Source: Christensenella sp.
Lineage (GTDB): Bacteria > Bacillota > Clostridia > Christensenellales > Maliibacteriaceae
Assembly: GCA_019420085.1 (NCBI GenBank)
Contig: JAHZHV010000213.1
Location: 1-5,510 of the forward strand
DNA: 5,510 nt
Direction of reading: 5' to 3'
In this document: piece after piece, positions 5,455 to 5,510 of the stretch
How positions within the stretch are numbered: the first letter of the stretch is position 1
Layout of the letters: the number at the start of each line of letters is the position of its first letter
Made by a program: the position numbers and the translations under genes
The notes under the pieces: model-generated
Databases searched by the model: none
What the model was told of the DNA's origin: nothing
What the model saw: the letters and a program-made list of their open reading frames with translations, nothing else

Positions 5455-5510
5455 TTAAAGATTCAATCCGTTGACCCACGCGCGCAGTACGTCGGGCTTT
5501 TCCTGCACTG
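5455..5510 (-). CDS. C-terminal end of an unidentified upstream minus-strand gene (partial)
   Basis: Read on the minus strand from 5508, the frame gives VQEKPDVLRAWVNGLNL followed by TAA at 5455-5457. The composition, an amphipathic helix ending in a hydrophobic tail, looks like a real protein C-terminus. The stop falls 35 bases before the CMD-cupin start, a normal operon gap that contains that gene's ribosome binding site. The product cannot be identified from 17 residues. Similar Trp-containing helical ends occur in flavodoxin-like proteins, which often neighbour CMD-cupin genes, but this is only a suggestion. Confidence 0.5.
   Translation of the reverse strand, partial: VQEKPDVLRAWVNGLNL

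Overview
The window looks like a chromosomal piece of a moderately GC-rich member of the Firmicutes, most likely a gut-type Clostridia. This is inferred from strong AGGAGG-type ribosome binding sites, tightly packed genes, and the kind of enzymes present. No species can be named from the sequence alone. There are no RNA genes, CRISPR arrays, insertion sequences or visible promoters.

Positions 1-4535 (plus strand) are one operon-like run of five genes. It starts with three parts of a NitT/TauT/SsuABC-type importer: a permease (16-819) and two successive, paralogous ATP-binding subunits (798-1574 and 1591-2376). An IolE-like TIM-barrel sugar isomerase/epimerase (2382-3368) and a Gfo/Idh/MocA-family NAD(P)-dependent oxidoreductase (3393-4535) follow. 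Gaps run from -22 to +24 bases and several starts look translationally coupled. No substrate-binding protein is present; it may lie upstream, where a stop codon at 10-12 hints that another gene ends. The plausible reading is uptake of a small polar, perhaps sugar-derived compound, followed by oxidation and isomerisation in the cytoplasm. The substrate cannot be read from the sequence.

Positions 4536-4663 are a short gap between convergent genes. It holds a strong hairpin flanked by an A-rich run and a T-run, suited to terminate transcription from both sides.

Positions 4664-5510 (minus strand) carry a two-domain protein, carboxymuconolactone decarboxylase-like plus cupin. Just upstream of it lies what seems to be the last 17 codons of another minus-strand gene that runs off the window.

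The most striking observation is in the two ATPases. Their departures from consensus are complementary: the first has an altered Walker A and an Asn in place of the switch histidine, and the second has a broken LSGGQ signature and an altered D-loop. In a head-to-tail heterodimer all of these fall on the same ATP site, leaving the other site essentially canonical. This predicts an importer with one degenerate and one working ATPase site. The oxidoreductase also lacks the Asp of its usual Lys/Asp/His catalytic set.
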